From Caenimonas soli (GTDB taxonomy: Bacteria > Pseudomonadota > Gammaproteobacteria > Burkholderiales > Burkholderiaceae_C), in contig NZ_JABJVV010000013.1 of the NCBI RefSeq assembly GCF_013155545.1, positions 1-64,000 of the forward strand: 64,000 bases of DNA, written 5' to 3'. How positions within the stretch are numbered: position 1 is the first letter of the stretch; each line of letters opens with the position of its first letter. Positions 56,075-64,000 of this stretch are shown here, in pieces. Position numbers and translations under genes: made by a program. Under the pieces are notes generated by a model, which ran no database searches, was not told the DNA's origin, and saw only the letters and a program-made list of their open reading frames with translations.

Positions 56075-56451
56075 CCGCGCATGTTCTGGTGGTGGAGGAC
56101 ACCGCAGCCAACATGAGGCTCATCTCCATGCTGCTGCGAAAGGCCGGGCATGAAGTTCTGCAGGCGGTCAACGCCGACGAGGCCATCGCACTGGCGCGCG
56201 CGCATCTCCCAGACCTGATCCTGATGGACATCCAGCTGCCCGGCACGGACGGCCTGGCTGCTACGCGGATCCTGAAAGACGACGAATCGACCCGGCGCAT
56301 TCCGGTGGTCGCCCTCACGGCCTTGGCCATGAGAGGCGACGAGCAACGCATGCTCGCGGCGGGGTGCGACGGCTACATTGCCAAGCCCATCCAGTACAAG
56401 AAATTCCTGGAGAAGGTAAGCGGCCTGCTGGCCGGCTCTCCTCCCGAATGA
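56071..56451 (+). CDS. single-domain response regulator (DivK/CheY-like)
   Basis: 126 residues: HVLVVEDTAANMRLISMLL (acidic pair), LILMDIQLPGTDGLAATRIL (phospho-Asp), VVALTALAMRGD (Thr) and GYIAKPIQYKKFLEKV (Lys). It is a receiver domain only, with no output domain. Its start and stop both overlap neighbours by ATGA, so it is made in step with both kinases and probably shuttles phosphate between them. Confidence 0.94.
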   Translation: MTAHVLVVEDTAANMRLISMLLRKAGHEVLQAVNADEAIALARAHLPDLILMDIQLPGTDGLAATRILKDDESTRRIPVVALTALAMRGDEQRMLAAGCDGYIAKPIQYKKFLEKVSGLLAGSPPE

Positions 56452-57551
56452 GCGACACAACGCAAACCGACCGCGCGACAGTGCTGGTGATCGACGACAA
56501 GGAGGTAAATCTCCGGCTCATGCGCGCCTACCTGCAGGCGCAGCCGTACGAGGTGATCACTTGCAGCGATCCGCAGGAGGCGCTTGAGTGCGTCGAGCGC
56601 GCGCCACCAGACCTGATCCTGTTGGACCTGATGATGCCGGTGCTCGACGGATTTGCCGTTCTCGATCGCCTCAAGGTGCTGGTGCCGCAAGTCCCCGTTT
56701 TGGTTGTCACAGGGGTGGATGATCGCGTCGACCGGTTGCGGGCGCTGGAATCCGGCGCGCGCGATTATCTGACCAAGCCCGTGGATCGGTCAGAAATTCT
56801 GATCCGGGTCCGAAACCTGGTCGCCCTCAAGCAGGCGGGCGATGCGCTGGCGCGAGCGCTGGCTCAGCTCGAGGCGGCGAACCACGGCCTCAACGCATTC
56901 GCGGGCGCGCTAGCACACGACCTGCAGCAGCCGATCACCAGCATAGGCGCGTTCGCGCAGGTCATTCAGCGCAACAGCGCGGAAGTGCTTTCGCCTGCTG
57001 ACGCATCGCATCTGCAACGGATCGTCGCCGCTGCGGGGGACGCACATCGCATGATTCGCGGACTCCTGGAATTTGCCCGCCTGGGCGAGAGACAGATCGA
57101 GATGGTTCCTGTCGACCTGAGCGTGATTGTGCAATACGCGCGCTTCGCCCTGGGTCACGAAACCGGGAAGCCGGCGGTGTCCTGGACCGTAGCTGCGCTA
57201 CCCATGGTGCGCGGGGACCCGGCTCTGCTCCAGTTGGCCTTCGTCAACCTGCTGTCCAACGCCTTGAAGTACAGCCGCACGCGAGAGCAACCGTCGATCA
57301 CGATCGACAGCCAGATCGACCCGTCGACCGGCCCGATGATCCGGATCCGCGACAACGGCGTGGGGTTCGACATGGCGCATGCGCAACGCCTGTTCCATCC
57401 TTTCGAGCGATTGCACAGCAACACGCAGTTCGAGGGAACTGGCATGGGACTGGCGAACGTGCGCCGCATCATGGAGCGGCACGGCGGCAGCGTGCGGGCT
57501 GAATCGGTGGAGGGTGAGGGGGCGACCTTCACATTGATGTTTCGAGCATGA
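56448..57551 (+). CDS. REC-histidine kinase fusion (bacteriophytochrome-type HK)
   Basis: 367 residues. An N-terminal receiver domain (TVLVIDDKEVNLRLMRAYL, LILLDLMMPVLDGFAVLDRL, DYLTKPVDRSE, about 10-125) is followed by a kinase core. The His is in AGALAHDLQQPITSIGAFAQVI and the ATPase motifs are NALKYSRTREQ, DNGVGFDMAHAQRLFHPFERLH and GTGMGLANVRRIMERHGG. A soluble kinase that is itself phosphorylated on a receiver domain is typical of a phosphorelay hub. It closes the three-gene operon. Confidence 0.93.
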   Translation: MSDTTQTDRATVLVIDDKEVNLRLMRAYLQAQPYEVITCSDPQEALECVERAPPDLILLDLMMPVLDGFAVLDRLKVLVPQVPVLVVTGVDDRVDRLRALESGARDYLTKPVDRSEILIRVRNLVALKQAGDALARALAQLEAANHGLNAFAGALAHDLQQPITSIGAFAQVIQRNSAEVLSPADASHLQRIVAAAGDAHRMIRGLLEFARLGERQIEMVPVDLSVIVQYARFALGHETGKPAVSWTVAALPMVRGDPALLQLAFVNLLSNALKYSRTREQPSITIDSQIDPSTGPMIRIRDNGVGFDMAHAQRLFHPFERLHSNTQFEGTGMGLANVRRIMERHGGSVRAESVEGEGATFTLMFRA

Positions 57552-57672
57552 AGGTGCGGAGCGCCACACGGTGGGAGGGGAGGAAACGAAGCGCCGCGAG
57601 CGTATAACGGGCTCGCCCGTCTCGGGCCGTGTCACGAATCCTCGCTTGGCGCTCGTTAGAAACGTCCGGCAA

Positions 57673-57882
57673 TTACCAAAGCGCTGAGTCGCGCATCTCC
57701 TCGAGCTTGTACCGCTTACGCCTGAGAATCACGGCTCGGCCTTTCGCAATGAGCGCTATGAATGCAAGCGTGCCCACCACCAGCTCGATGGCATTGAGCT
57801 CCCGCCCTAGGGCGGATCGACCAACAACGAAGACTGCCGCAGTTGCGGCTGCAAAGCAAACGAGATAGATGAGGAATTTCAC
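57673..57882 (-). CDS. small two-helix membrane protein
   Basis: 69 residues from a GTG. Two hydrophobic helices (FLIYLVCFAAATAAVFVVG and IELVVGTLAFIALIAKG) are followed by a basic tail, RAVILRRKRYKLEEMRDSALW. No family recognised. It lies just downstream of abiEii on the same strand with an 87-base gap. Confidence 0.5.
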   Translation of the reverse strand: MKFLIYLVCFAAATAAVFVVGRSALGRELNAIELVVGTLAFIALIAKGRAVILRRKRYKLEEMRDSALW

Positions 57883-57969
57883 GGGGTGCCAAGTTGCTAG
57901 TTACTGTGAGCTTAGCGGGAGCGACAGGCTTTTGCCAGAGCAGGGAGCAAGGTCCTCCCGCATGGAGCG

Positions 57970-58791
57970 TCAACTAAGGCCGATGGTGCGCAGTCCAGCC
58001 CGCAGACGGGTCACTACGTCAGCCAGGGCGACGGATTCCAAGCGGTTTTTTCTCAGGAACGCTTTCCATTGGGCATCTTTGGCGGCGTCCTTCACGAAGG
58101 CGTCGCTCAAACCTGTGGGCAGTTCCTTCGGAAGATTCGTGTTCCGGCGCGCGAAAGTTGCTTCGATCGCGCGTCTCAGTTCTGACGGATCCAGGGTGCC
58201 TTCGCCTAGCAGCACCCACAGGTCGAAGTAGTCCTTCAGCCGGGTGTTGGCCATGCCCAGCAGACTGATCGCATGGAACTTCTCCGCCACAACGGTGTAT
58301 TTCGGATAAGCCCGCAGCTGTGCGGCGGGCATGTCGCCCAGAAGCAGTGGGTAGCTGATCGCTTCAGGCGCCGGCGTCACCGCGTCGCCAAAGCCGATGT
58401 CGACCTGCAGCGCGATGCGGGCGCCGTCGAGCTTGGCTTGGATGTCTATTCGCACACCGCCATAGCCGGCTTCTTTACGGATCTCTGCACCCTTCACCGA
58501 GTCAACGTCAAAAACGATCGCGTCTTCAACCGCGATCTGGCAAATTTCCCGGAAGGCCTTGATGGCGCTGTCGATATCTGGCGGTCCGAAGCCTAGGAGA
58601 TCCACATCACGTGTGGGTCGGTGCGGATGGGCGTACCACAGCGAAAACAGCAGGGCACCCTTGAGCAGGAAATTCGGCGCGTGCGAGGAGACCGACAGCC
58701 GGTACAACAGCCGCTCGAGCCCATAGTACGTGAGTATGAGATTGAAATCCTGCTTCGAGGCGTCCGCGTGTTGCTTCAGGCGGGCCCGCAC
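57970..58791 (-). CDS. abiEii: AbiEii nucleotidyltransferase toxin (type IV TA)
   Basis: 273 residues, GTG start. FLLKGALLFSLWYAHPHRPTRDVDLLGFG carries the nucleotidyltransferase core (K-G...T-R-D-x-D). DYFDLWVLLGEG is a further AbiEii signature. The toxin is thought to transfer nucleotides to cellular targets and stop growth, aborting phage infection or stabilising the element. It follows abiEi with a 21-base gap, so they are co-transcribed. Confidence 0.92.
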   Translation of the reverse strand: MRARLKQHADASKQDFNLILTYYGLERLLYRLSVSSHAPNFLLKGALLFSLWYAHPHRPTRDVDLLGFGPPDIDSAIKAFREICQIAVEDAIVFDVDSVKGAEIRKEAGYGGVRIDIQAKLDGARIALQVDIGFGDAVTPAPEAISYPLLLGDMPAAQLRAYPKYTVVAEKFHAISLLGMANTRLKDYFDLWVLLGEGTLDPSELRRAIEATFARRNTNLPKELPTGLSDAFVKDAAKDAQWKAFLRKNRLESVALADVVTRLRAGLRTIGLS

Positions 58792-58812
58792 CGAGGCGGC
58801 CCGGGTTTAGGT

Positions 58813-59430
58813 TCATGCGTTGACGTTGTCGAGGTAGGGGCGCATCACGTTCGCCACCCGGTCGATGGTGGCATAACGCCACAGCGCATCCATGTCCACC
58901 TTGCGCTTAGACCAGCCATCGCGCAGCGCCTCTAGGGCGACGTCCAGTCCGATCTTGTTTCGATACTTGAAGCAGTCGGCCACAGTTTTGGAGGCGTTGA
59001 ACACCGGGACCGTGACGCCATCGATCGACACCTGCTCGAGCCCTTCCGAAAGCGAGGGGCCGGACATGCGCACGGCTCGCAGCGCCGGCTGGTCCACTCG
59101 CGGCGTGGGCCAGTGATGGGGGATGGCGATCCAGACCTCGAACGGCGCTTGGGTGCCGATGCCGTGGACGCGCAGCGCCGACAGCAGGCAGATGACGCCC
59201 TGCGGGACTTGCAGCGCCGCCTCCGCCAGCGAACGATGCTCGTTGATGCGGCGCCTCGGCAGGCTGTAGATGCCGCGGCCGACGCGTTCGAGCTTGCCCG
59301 CATTGACCAGCCGGCTCAGCACTGCCGTGGGCAGGGATTGCTCGGCCACGTCGCGCGCGCGCAGAAGCGGGCGATGCTTCGCCAGCGCGAGCAGGGCTTG
59401 CTCTTGCGTGGGATGCGCGGTGGTCGTCAT
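58813..59430 (-). CDS. abiEi: AbiEi antitoxin and transcriptional autorepressor
   Basis: 205 residues. An N-terminal winged helix-turn-helix (LLRARDVAEQSLPTAVLSRLVNAGKLERVGRGIYSLP) is followed by the AbiEi C-terminal domain with GVICLLSALRVHGIGTQAPFEVWIAIPHHWPTPRV and SKTVADCFKYRNKIGLDVALEALRDGW. It represses its own promoter and neutralises AbiEii without direct binding (type IV). A perfect 16-bp inverted repeat lies 12-56 bases before the start. The ATG at 59430 is preferred over a TTG at 59448. Confidence 0.92.
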   Translation of the reverse strand: MTTTAHPTQEQALLALAKHRPLLRARDVAEQSLPTAVLSRLVNAGKLERVGRGIYSLPRRRINEHRSLAEAALQVPQGVICLLSALRVHGIGTQAPFEVWIAIPHHWPTPRVDQPALRAVRMSGPSLSEGLEQVSIDGVTVPVFNASKTVADCFKYRNKIGLDVALEALRDGWSKRKVDMDALWRYATIDRVANVMRPYLDNVNA

Positions 59431-59442
59431 AGGGAGAGTGTG

Positions 59443-59486
59443 TTGCAATCTCTAGGCACTTGTCAATAAATGCCTAGAGATTGCAA
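59443..59486. promoter_or_regulatory. abiE operator: perfect 16-bp inverted repeat
   Basis: TTGCAATCTCTAGGCA (59443-59458) and its exact complement TGCCTAGAGATTGCAA (59471-59486) flank a 12-base spacer. The spacer contains TTGACA on the minus strand (59466-59461), a consensus -35 box. AbiEi proteins are known to bind long inverted repeats at their own promoter. Confidence 0.8.
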
Positions 59487-59565
59487 TACGCCGGACGAGG
59501 CCGTCAGGGAGCGCTGACCGTCGAGTTGTTACCCGGGGCCAACCATCGCCAACCCCGTCATTATA

Positions 59566-59581
59566 CTGTATGCTCATACAG
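59566..59581 (+). promoter_or_regulatory. LexA (SOS) box
   Basis: CTGT-ATGCTCAT-ACAG, an exact CTGT-N8-ACAG match, 22 bases before the first gene of the umuDC operon. It predicts repression by LexA and induction by DNA damage. Confidence 0.9.
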
Positions 59582-59603
59582 CATCGTTGAATTGGAGATG
59601 CGT

Positions 59604-59978
59604 ATGGACAACAACTTCCCACTGCCGAACTTGGATTGGCAGAGCTGGATCAATGCACCCTATTTCGTGGAGCTTCTGGGCTGGCCCGGCCTGCCCGCCA
59701 AGGCGCGGGGAGAGGCGGAGATGCGTTTCGCGGCCGAGCTCGATCGCAACCTCGGTGGCCCTGCCGCCGTTGTTGAAATGTTCTGGCGCGACTACACCGT
59801 CAGGAAAGACAAAGAGGAGAGGGCGGTGCCGGACGTTCCGCCGGCCGCCGAATCCGACTGGGACCAGGCTTTGAAGAACGCGACGGCGGCCGCCTTTCAC
59901 GGCATGTCGCCGCCGCCTTCAGCGATCATCTGGTGTTCCATGTGCGAAAGCGTCTACGAGCGCCCGGACGGCGCCTAG
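59604..59978 (+). CDS. unknown first gene of the SOS umuDC operon
   Basis: 124 residues from an ATG with GGAG 6 bases upstream. The sequence is acidic and Trp-rich at the start (NNFPLPNLDWQSWINAPYFVELLGWPGLPAKARGEAEMRFAAELDRNLGGPAAVVEMFWRDY). It ends with a paired cysteine motif, WCSMCESVYERPDG. No family recognised. It lies between the LexA box and umuD with only 3 bases to umuD, so it is induced with the mutagenic polymerase and may modulate it. Confidence 0.75.
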   Translation: MDNNFPLPNLDWQSWINAPYFVELLGWPGLPAKARGEAEMRFAAELDRNLGGPAAVVEMFWRDYTVRKDKEERAVPDVPPAAESDWDQALKNATAAAFHGMSPPPSAIIWCSMCESVYERPDGA

Positions 59979-59981
59979 CCC

Positions 59982-60416
59982 GTGCAACTACTGCCTTTCC
60001 AGCCCGCGCCGTTCCCGCCGCGGCCGCTACTGCTGCCCTTGATGGGCGACACGGTGTGCGCGGGTTTTCCGTCGCCGGCCGAGGACATCCATGCGAAACG
60101 CATCGACCTCAACGAACAGCTGGTGAAGCATCCGCAGGCGACTTTCCTGCTGCGCGTGGCGGGCGACTCGATGCGCGAGGCGGGGATTTTCGATGGTGAT
60201 GTCCTGGTCGTGGATCGCGCCGTTCGCCCCAGGCACCGGCACATCGTCGTGGCCACCATCGACAACGATTTCACCGTCAAGTACCTCCACAAGCGCCAGG
60301 GCCAGCTGCGCCTGGTGGCGGCGAACCCGACCTATCCCGACATCGTTCCGCGCGAGGGTCAGGTCATGCAGGTTTGGGGCGTCGTCACCGCCTGCATCAA
60401 GCAGTTCCCGGTGTAG
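59982..60416 (+). CDS. umuD: UmuD-like SOS mutagenesis protease subunit
   Basis: 144 residues, GTG start. The self-cleavage Cys/Ala-Gly bond is in [11 protein letters not shown] (about residue 26). The catalytic Ser is in [16 protein letters not shown] and the Lys in [10 protein letters not shown]. These are the S24 peptidase residues of UmuD. After RecA-stimulated cleavage, UmuD' joins UmuC as DNA polymerase V. Length matches chromosomal and plasmid UmuD (MucA, RulA). It is followed directly by umuC. Confidence 0.93.
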   Translation: MQLLPFQPAPFPPRPLLLPLMGDTVCAGFPSPAEDIHAKRIDLNEQLVKHPQATFLLRVAGDSMREAGIFDGDVLVVDRAVRPRHRHIVVATIDNDFTVKYLHKRQGQLRLVAANPTYPDIVPREGQVMQVWGVVTACIKQFPV

Positions 60417-60418
60417 CC

Positions 60419-61714
60419 ATGTACGCGCTGGTCGACGGCAACAACTTCTACGTCTCATGCGAGCGCGTGTTCCGACCGAGCCTGATGGGACGGCCGGTGG
60501 TTGTCCTGAGCAACAACGACGGCTGCGCGATCGCCCGCAGCAACGAAGCCAAGGCCCTGGGCATCCGGATGGGAACGCCCTGGTTCGAGGTCCGCGACAA
60601 GCTGGCGCCCGGCTCCGTAGTCGCGCTCAGCGCCAACTTCGGCCTGTACGGCGACATGAGCAACAGGATGATGAGCCTTGCCGCGGGCTTGGGCCCCGAG
60701 CAGGAGATTTACAGCATCGACGAAAGCTTCATCGGTGTTGCCGGCGTGCGCGACGTGACGGCGCGAGCCTTCCAGGTTCGCGAGCGCATCCTGCAGTGGA
60801 TTGGGATTCCCTGTGGCATCGGCATTGCCCCGACAAAAACACTCGCGAAGCTGGCGAACCACATTGCAAAAACAGCCGATCGCAGCCCGGGCACGTACGC
60901 GCCGGACCTGGGGCGCGTGTGCAATCTCGCTGCCCTGCCGGCGTCAGATCTGGACACCGTGCTGGCCGCAACTGCAGTCGACAAGGTCTGGGGCATCGGG
61001 CCCCGATTGTCCCAACAGCTCAATGGCGCGGGCATTGTGAACACTCTGCAATTGGCGCAGATGGATCCGGCCGTCGCGCGCCGCGGTTGGAGCGTGACGG
61101 TGGAGCGAACCGTGCGGGAATTGCAAGGCACATCCTGCGCGGCCTTAGAGGAGGTTGCACCGCGCAAGAAGGAAATCGCCAGCACGCGCAGTTTCGGGCG
61201 GCCGGTCACCTCGTTGGACGATCTCCTCGAGGCTGTCACCGAATTCGCCAGCCGCGCCGCCGTGAAGCTGCGCAGCCAGGACAGCCACGCCGGCCAGGTG
61301 CTTACGTTTGTCCATACCAGCCCGTTCAGGCGCCAGGACAAGCAGTACAGCCGCAGCATAGTGGTTCCGCTTCGGCGCCCGACGGCCGACACCAGCCTGA
61401 TCGTGCGGGCTGCCGTCATGGGCATGCGGGACATCTTCCGTCAGGGATACAACATGTCCAAGGCAGGTGTGATGCTGCTCGACCTGCAGGACGCGAGCAT
61501 CGAGCAGCACGAACTGGACCTTGGTGTCGCTCAGGAAAATCGCACCAAGCTCATGGCGGCCATGGACACCATCAACGACAAGCACGGCCGGGGCACTGTC
61601 GCCGTGGCGAGTGCCGGGACAGCGGGGCCGCGCCGCCGCTGGGTCATGAAGCAGCAGTGGAAAACACCGGACTACACGACGTCCTGGGAACAGCTGCCGT
61701 TGGCGCGGGCCTAG
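60419..61714 (+). CDS. umuC: UmuC-like translesion DNA polymerase (Y family)
   Basis: 431 residues. [20 protein letters not shown] is the Y-family start with the first catalytic Asp, [10 protein letters not shown] holds the acidic catalytic pair, and AKLANHIAK and [12 protein letters not shown] form the HhH region. The C-terminal little-finger and beta-clamp region ends with [24 protein letters not shown], typical of UmuC. It copies past damage at the cost of mutations. Two bases after the umuD stop. Confidence 0.94.
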   Translation: MYALVDGNNFYVSCERVFRPSLMGRPVVVLSNNDGCAIARSNEAKALGIRMGTPWFEVRDKLAPGSVVALSANFGLYGDMSNRMMSLAAGLGPEQEIYSIDESFIGVAGVRDVTARAFQVRERILQWIGIPCGIGIAPTKTLAKLANHIAKTADRSPGTYAPDLGRVCNLAALPASDLDTVLAATAVDKVWGIGPRLSQQLNGAGIVNTLQLAQMDPAVARRGWSVTVERTVRELQGTSCAALEEVAPRKKEIASTRSFGRPVTSLDDLLEAVTEFASRAAVKLRSQDSHAGQVLTFVHTSPFRRQDKQYSRSIVVPLRRPTADTSLIVRAAVMGMRDIFRQGYNMSKAGVMLLDLQDASIEQHELDLGVAQENRTKLMAAMDTINDKHGRGTVAVASAGTAGPRRRWVMKQQWKTPDYTTSWEQLPLARA

Positions 61715-61833
61715 GGCCGTGCACATCGAGGTCGGTGCAGATTTTTCGTTGCCCTCCGCTGGTAGGTATTGCTCGAAATATGCCCGGCTTCGGGTTGAAA
61801 GTAGCCTTCTACCGGCCAGATATTCCGAAATTG

Positions 61834-61865
61834 AGAATGCCTGGTCGCGCCAATTCAGGCATTCT
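61834..61865. promoter_or_regulatory. 10-bp inverted repeat in the PLD-gene leader
   Basis: AGAATGCCTG (61834-61843) and CAGGCATTCT (61856-61865) are perfect complements around 12 bases. A second small hairpin, GCCCGA-ATC-TCGGGC, lies at about 61877-61891. They sit 90-125 bases before the phospholipase-D-like start and 120 bases after umuC, so operator or attenuator are both possible. Confidence 0.55.
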
Positions 61866-61957
61866 TGTGCGTTCTGCCCGAATCTCGGGCCCATGTCTTG
61901 ACGGTGTAATCACAAGAGAATAAAAAGCCGCGTACATCAACATGGGGGAGGGTCCAA

Positions 61958-63754
61958 ATGCGCTTCAAGTCTGCAAAGAAGGATGGCTTTCAAGTATTCG
62001 CTGTTGCCGGCGTCAACACCATATCTTTCGGCATCGTGGCCTCCGCCGCAGCGAGGAAGGGGCTTCTAGGGTTCGCCGTGGAGCGGGTTGATCCCAAGAG
62101 CGGGGAGAAGTACTTCGTCTATGGCATGAAGGTCTTTCCCTCGGTTATTCCCAACCCCGACGAATCGACGCGCGTTTCGACTTTCGATCATCCGATTCAG
62201 AGCTTTGTTTGGGATGATTTCACCGCCAAGGACGGTCGGGACTACGTCTATAACTTCTATCCGGTCAGGGGCAAGCCCAAGAATCTCGACCACTCGGCCG
62301 AGCCGGTGACGATCGATGTGAAGACCGAGAAGCTGTTCACGAAGGGCAAGCACGACATCTTCTTCAACCGCGGCGTGGCGAGCAGCCAAGCGTACGTGCG
62401 CGAGTTCCACAACCGCAAGCCCGACCAGATCGCGAATCCGAAGGAGCGCGCCCGCGCCCTTGAGTGGCTCAGTCGCAGCCTCGACGAGGCGCTGCTCGCC
62501 TTCATCGAGCAGGCCCGGCCCGGCGACGAGCTGTTTGGCTGTTTCTACGAATTCCGTTATGAGCCGGCTGCCCAAGCACTAGCCAAGGCCGCAAAAAACG
62601 GGGTAAAGGTGCGCCTGATCGTCGACGCCAAGGACAACTCGTACACGGACAAGAAGGGCACCTTTCACGAGGCGTTTCCTCGCAAGGAAAACCTCGCGAT
62701 GCTCAAGACCATCAAGCTGCCCAAGAAGCACTATGTCCTGCGCGAGATGCGGGCGAACGACATCCAGCACAACAAGTTCATGGTGTTGCGCAGGAAAGGC
62801 GAGGCACTGGCCGCGGAGGTTTGGACCGGGTCGACCAACCTGTCCACCGGGGGTGTCCACGGCCAAACCAACGTAGGTCACTGGGTGCGCGACAAGGACG
62901 TCGCCGAGGCCTTCTGCGCCTATTGGACGATCCTGCAGGCCGATCCCGGTGCGGAAGACGGACAGACGTCCGACGGTCGAGCGGCCAACAAAGCGTTCAC
63001 CAAGGCGGTCGAGGAGCTGAGTCCCACGCTCGCTGATGACGATGAAATTGCCGAAGGCATCACGCCGATTTTCAGCCCGCGAGCTGGCATCAAGATGCTG
63101 GACCGCTACGTCGGGATGTTGTCCGACGCAGATTCTCACGCCTGCATCACTTTGGCCTTTGGTGTCGGAGCGCAGTTCCGTGAATCGCTCCTGAAAAATG
63201 ACAACAAGAGTGCCCTGACATTCCTGCTTCTCGAGAAGGAAGACAAGCCCAATCCAAACAGTAAAAAGAAAGACGAATGGCTGCCGATCAACTCGAAGAA
63301 CAACGTCTATAAGGCTTTCGGCGCCTATCTGCAGGACGCGGCTTACCAGTTCGCGCGCGAAACGAATGCCCGAATGCTCGAATTCAACAGCCATGTGGCC
63401 TACATCCACTCAAAATTTATGCTGGTGGATCCTTTGGGCACTGACCCCGTGGTGGTGACGGGATCGGCCAACTTCTCAGAGCCGTCCACCCGTAGCAATG
63501 ACGAAAACATGATCATTGTTCGGGGCGACCGACGCGTGGCCGACATTTACTTCACCGAGTTCAACCGGCTGTTTTTTCATTACTACTATCGATCGGTCGT
63601 GGAACTCACCTCCCGGATGCGCGATGACAAGCCAAGCACGCCGAAAGATGCACCGCAGTTCCTCAAAGAGGAACCAAAAGAGTGGCTGGCTAGTTACGCG
63701 CCGGGGAAATTCAAGGACAAGCGTGTCGTGATGTACGCCGGGATGACACTCTAG
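61958..63754 (+). CDS. phospholipase-D-like protein with two HKD motifs
   Basis: 598 residues from an ATG with GGGGGAGGG just upstream. The N-terminal 160 residues are unassigned. PLD half 1 has IQHNKFMVLRRKGEALAAEVWTGSTNLS (H-x-K and a distal G-S-T-N; about residues 270-295). Half 2 has YIHSKFMLVDPLGTDPVVVTGSANFSEPSTRSNDEN (complete H-x-K-x4-D plus G-S-x-N; about residue 480). PLD-fold proteins cut phosphodiester bonds in lipids or nucleic acids. No signal peptide or membrane helix is seen, which favours a cytoplasmic nuclease or defence effector over a lipid enzyme; this is inference. Confidence 0.85.
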   Translation: MRFKSAKKDGFQVFAVAGVNTISFGIVASAAARKGLLGFAVERVDPKSGEKYFVYGMKVFPSVIPNPDESTRVSTFDHPIQSFVWDDFTAKDGRDYVYNFYPVRGKPKNLDHSAEPVTIDVKTEKLFTKGKHDIFFNRGVASSQAYVREFHNRKPDQIANPKERARALEWLSRSLDEALLAFIEQARPGDELFGCFYEFRYEPAAQALAKAAKNGVKVRLIVDAKDNSYTDKKGTFHEAFPRKENLAMLKTIKLPKKHYVLREMRANDIQHNKFMVLRRKGEALAAEVWTGSTNLSTGGVHGQTNVGHWVRDKDVAEAFCAYWTILQADPGAEDGQTSDGRAANKAFTKAVEELSPTLADDDEIAEGITPIFSPRAGIKMLDRYVGMLSDADSHACITLAFGVGAQFRESLLKNDNKSALTFLLLEKEDKPNPNSKKKDEWLPINSKNNVYKAFGAYLQDAAYQFARETNARMLEFNSHVAYIHSKFMLVDPLGTDPVVVTGSANFSEPSTRSNDENMIIVRGDRRVADIYFTEFNRLFFHYYYRSVVELTSRMRDDKPSTPKDAPQFLKEEPKEWLASYAPGKFKDKRVVMYAGMTL

Positions 63755-63807
63755 GCCGTTCCTCGAAGGTGAAAGGCATAGCCATTTGAGAATTTTCAAG
63801 AGACGGC

Positions 63808-64000
63808 TCACAAGCGGGTGGACGGACCCAGTTTTCCAATAGCACGTTGAGCTAGCATCGCGCCATTGGCGGCGGGGATGGGCCCTCCGCCAATGGCGAT
63901 GACTTCTTGTCGACCTAGAGGGACTTCGCGGACGGCGCCATGAGGAAAAAGACGAGACACAAACAGCAGCGAGATCGCAAAGGGCAAGCCTCGCAACGAG
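63808..64000 (-). CDS. C-terminal fragment of an unidentified protein (window edge)
   Basis: The frame is open from the window edge to a TGA at 63808, giving 64 residues ending EVIAIGGGPIPAANGAMLAQRAIGKLGPSTRL. No family recognised. It converges on the PLD gene. It may be the end of a gene that continues to the right, or chance. Confidence 0.3.
   Translation of the reverse strand, partial: SLRGLPFAISLLFVSRLFPHGAVREVPLGRQEVIAIGGGPIPAANGAMLAQRAIGKLGPSTRL

Overview
The window looks like chromosome plus a large integrative and conjugative element (ICE) from a GC-rich betaproteobacterium, most likely of the order Burkholderiales. The GC-rich coding style, an acyl-CoA dehydrogenase/phosphotransferase/SDR catabolic operon, dadA-dadX, and a Tn4371-type trb/tra backbone all point that way. 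The genus cannot be fixed from the sequence alone.

Region 1 (1-13.8 kb) reads as chromosome. It holds the end of a CmcJ/NvfI-like oxidoreductase, an EamA transporter, an amidase remnant, and a mostly minus-strand catabolic island. The island has an aldehyde dehydrogenase, an SDR, an acyl-CoA dehydrogenase, an APH-like phosphotransferase, a Crp/Fnr regulator and a 3-oxoadipyl-CoA-type thiolase. A live Lrp/AsnC gene diverges from the thiolase, and a decayed Lrp fragment sits in the same relation to the aldehyde dehydrogenase. Alanine dehydrogenase (ald) with its divergent Lrp regulator closes the region.

Region 2 (about 13.9-41.9 kb) is the backbone of a Tn4371-family ICE, inverted relative to the usual map. 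In transcription order on the minus strand it has radC, a long ParB-like protein, a hotdog thioesterase-like protein, DUF736, two DUF2958 proteins, a DUF2285 protein, an AlpA-like HTH protein, repA, parA, an RHH protein, DUF2840, traF, a VirD2-like relaxase, traG, a CopG protein, trbB-C-D-E-J-K-L-F-G-I and a DUF2274 protein, then a LysR gene on the plus strand. A nic-like site (29346-29356), three iteron-like repeats (31485-31547) and long structured leaders before the radC-side genes can all be read directly.

Region 3 (42-64 kb) is accessory cargo. It starts with orf75-dadA-dadX (D-alanine catabolism), whose leader is duplicated about 2.7 kb away. Then come hypothetical genes including a Toprim-like one, a dense cluster of histidine kinases and response regulators, an AbiE type IV toxin-antitoxin pair with a perfect inverted-repeat operator, a LexA-box operon (unknown gene, umuD, umuC), and a two-domain phospholipase-D-like protein. 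No integrase is visible, so the integrase end probably lies beyond 64 kb.

How the genes work together: trbB-trbL plus TraF build the mating channel, TraG couples it to the relaxase, and RepA/ParA/RHH/ParB probably maintain the circular form. The cargo offers alanine use, signalling, SOS mutagenesis and defence or stability.
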